Shown here piece by piece: positions 63,617 to 64,000 of a stretch of 64,000 nt of DNA; positions within the stretch are counted from its first letter, which is position 1, and each line of letters starts with the position of its first letter. The position numbers and the translations under genes are program-made. The notes below the pieces were generated by a model. The model ran no database searches. It was not told the origin of the DNA and worked only from the letters and a program-made list of their open reading frames with translations. This stretch comes from Microbacterium nanhaiense (lineage in GTDB: Bacteria > Actinomycetota > Actinomycetes > Actinomycetales > Microbacteriaceae): NCBI RefSeq assembly GCF_014646015.1, contig NZ_BMMQ01000003.1:186001-250000 (forward strand), written 5' to 3'.

Positions 63617-63648
63617 GGGGCGGACTCAACGGTTCGTGAGGCCGCCCC
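63617..63648 (-). terminator. Stem-loop between pstS and pstC
   Basis: GGGGCGG (63617-63623) pairs with CCGCCCC (63642-63648), and flanking bases can extend the stem with mismatches. In phosphate operons such structures let the binding-protein mRNA outnumber the permease mRNA; here that is inference. Confidence 0.6.
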
Positions 63649-63668
63649 AGGGGCTCCGAGTCGGGGTC

Positions 63669-64000
63669 TTACTCCGTGACGATCGCGTCGATCGCGGCGT
63701 TGACCTGCTCGCGCAGCGAGTCGGAGATCGGGGCGCTGCCGGCCTCGGCGGCTGAGATCTCCTGGCCCTCGGCGGAGGCGACGAAGGTGAAGTAGTCCTT
63801 CACCAGCTGTGCCTTCGTGGTGTCCTCGTACTCGGTGCAGCTGATGAGGTACGACACAAGCGCGATCGGGTAGGCACCGTCAGACGCGGATGCGGGGTCC
63901 ACCGCGAAGACAAGATCCTGAGCCTCGCGTCCCTCTTCAAGCGGCGAGTTCTCGATGAGCTTCGAAGCAGCCTCGGCCGAGTACGGAACGTACTCGCCGT
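63669..64000 (-). CDS. pstS: Phosphate-binding protein PstS, C-terminal part
   Basis: The frame is open to the window edge (GEYVPYSAEAASKLIENSPL...) and ends at 63669. About 110 residues of the C terminus are present, including DGAYPIALVSYLISC, a region conserved in PstS lipoproteins. The signal peptide and most of the phosphate site lie outside. It is the first gene of the pst operon; any PhoP-binding sites would also be outside the window. Confidence 0.92.
   Translation of the reverse strand, partial: GEYVPYSAEAASKLIENSPLEEGREAQDLVFAVDPASASDGAYPIALVSYLISCTEYEDTTKAQLVKDYFTFVASAEGQEISAAEAGSAPISDSLREQVNAAIDAIVTE

Overview
The window is high-GC DNA (well above 65% G+C by eye) from an actinobacterium. 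Gene order and content fit the family Microbacteriaceae, probably Microbacterium or a close relative. Pointers are the lysA-hom-thrB-rho-prfA ... prmC-sua5-wecA-atp order, a rho gene with a very long low-complexity N-terminal insertion, GTG/TTG starts, and many genes that appear to be transcribed without a leader. The window is chromosomal housekeeping DNA. I see no prophage, insertion sequence, CRISPR array or rRNA.

Layout. 1-7060: the 3' part of lysA, then hom, thrB, rho and prfA. 7094-14877: a block inserted into the usual prfA-prmC neighbourhood, holding a padR-DUF1048-ABC exporter operon (minus), an amidase, an ada-alkA fusion with ogt (alkylation repair), and cysE and cysK (minus). 15032-25748: prmC, sua5, wecA, two small AtpI-like membrane proteins and the full F1Fo ATP synthase operon atpBEFHAGDC, closed by a strong hairpin. 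25820-33706: yaaA, a membrane protein with a PAQ-rich tail, a PP2C phosphatase, an orphan two-domain FtsK/EccC-like ATPase, an asparaginase, an OsmC protein and a PlsC-type acyltransferase. 33850-38840: an FKBP lipoprotein, dxr, a MurE-like ligase and the site-2 protease RseP. 38841-44200: a second accessory block bounded by unusual palindromic repeats, with a quinone-oxidoreductase-like protein, a phytoene-desaturase-like FAD enzyme and a fused TrpE-TrpG anthranilate synthase. 44230-50969: ispG, holB, a secreted peptidase-like lipoprotein, tRNA-Thr(CGU), a thioesterase, a rhomboid protease, an NAD(P)-binding protein, tRNA-Lys(UUU) and trmL. 51076-60491: a large FAD/Fe-S dehydrogenase, an ABC ATPase, leuA, a GntR/FadR regulator, an MFS transporter, a GNAT protein, a pirin and a conserved-looking protein of unknown function. 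60518-64000: a candidate small RNA, then pstB, pstA, pstC and the 3' part of pstS (minus).

The most informative signals are non-coding. Both leuA and the fused anthranilate synthase gene are preceded by tiny leader peptides. The first is [14 protein letters not shown], with four Leu codons in a row; the second is [11 protein letters not shown], with two Trp codons in a row. Each leader sits a few bases after a TAGCGT -10 element, so each appears leaderless, and each is followed by attenuator hairpins. An 11+11 bp perfect palindrome lies between the divergent leuL and fadR-type promoters and could let that regulator control leuA. About fifteen genes show TANNNT 6-8 nt before the start codon. 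Other signals are a five-unit 63-bp palindromic tandem array, two copies of an 81-bp palindromic element, a three-hairpin RNA ending in a U run behind pstB, and a marked excess of the palindromic hexamer GGATCC across the window except in the ATP synthase operon.

All coordinates and motif calls come from reading the sequence. No database search was run, so family assignments rest on recognised motifs and neighbourhood.
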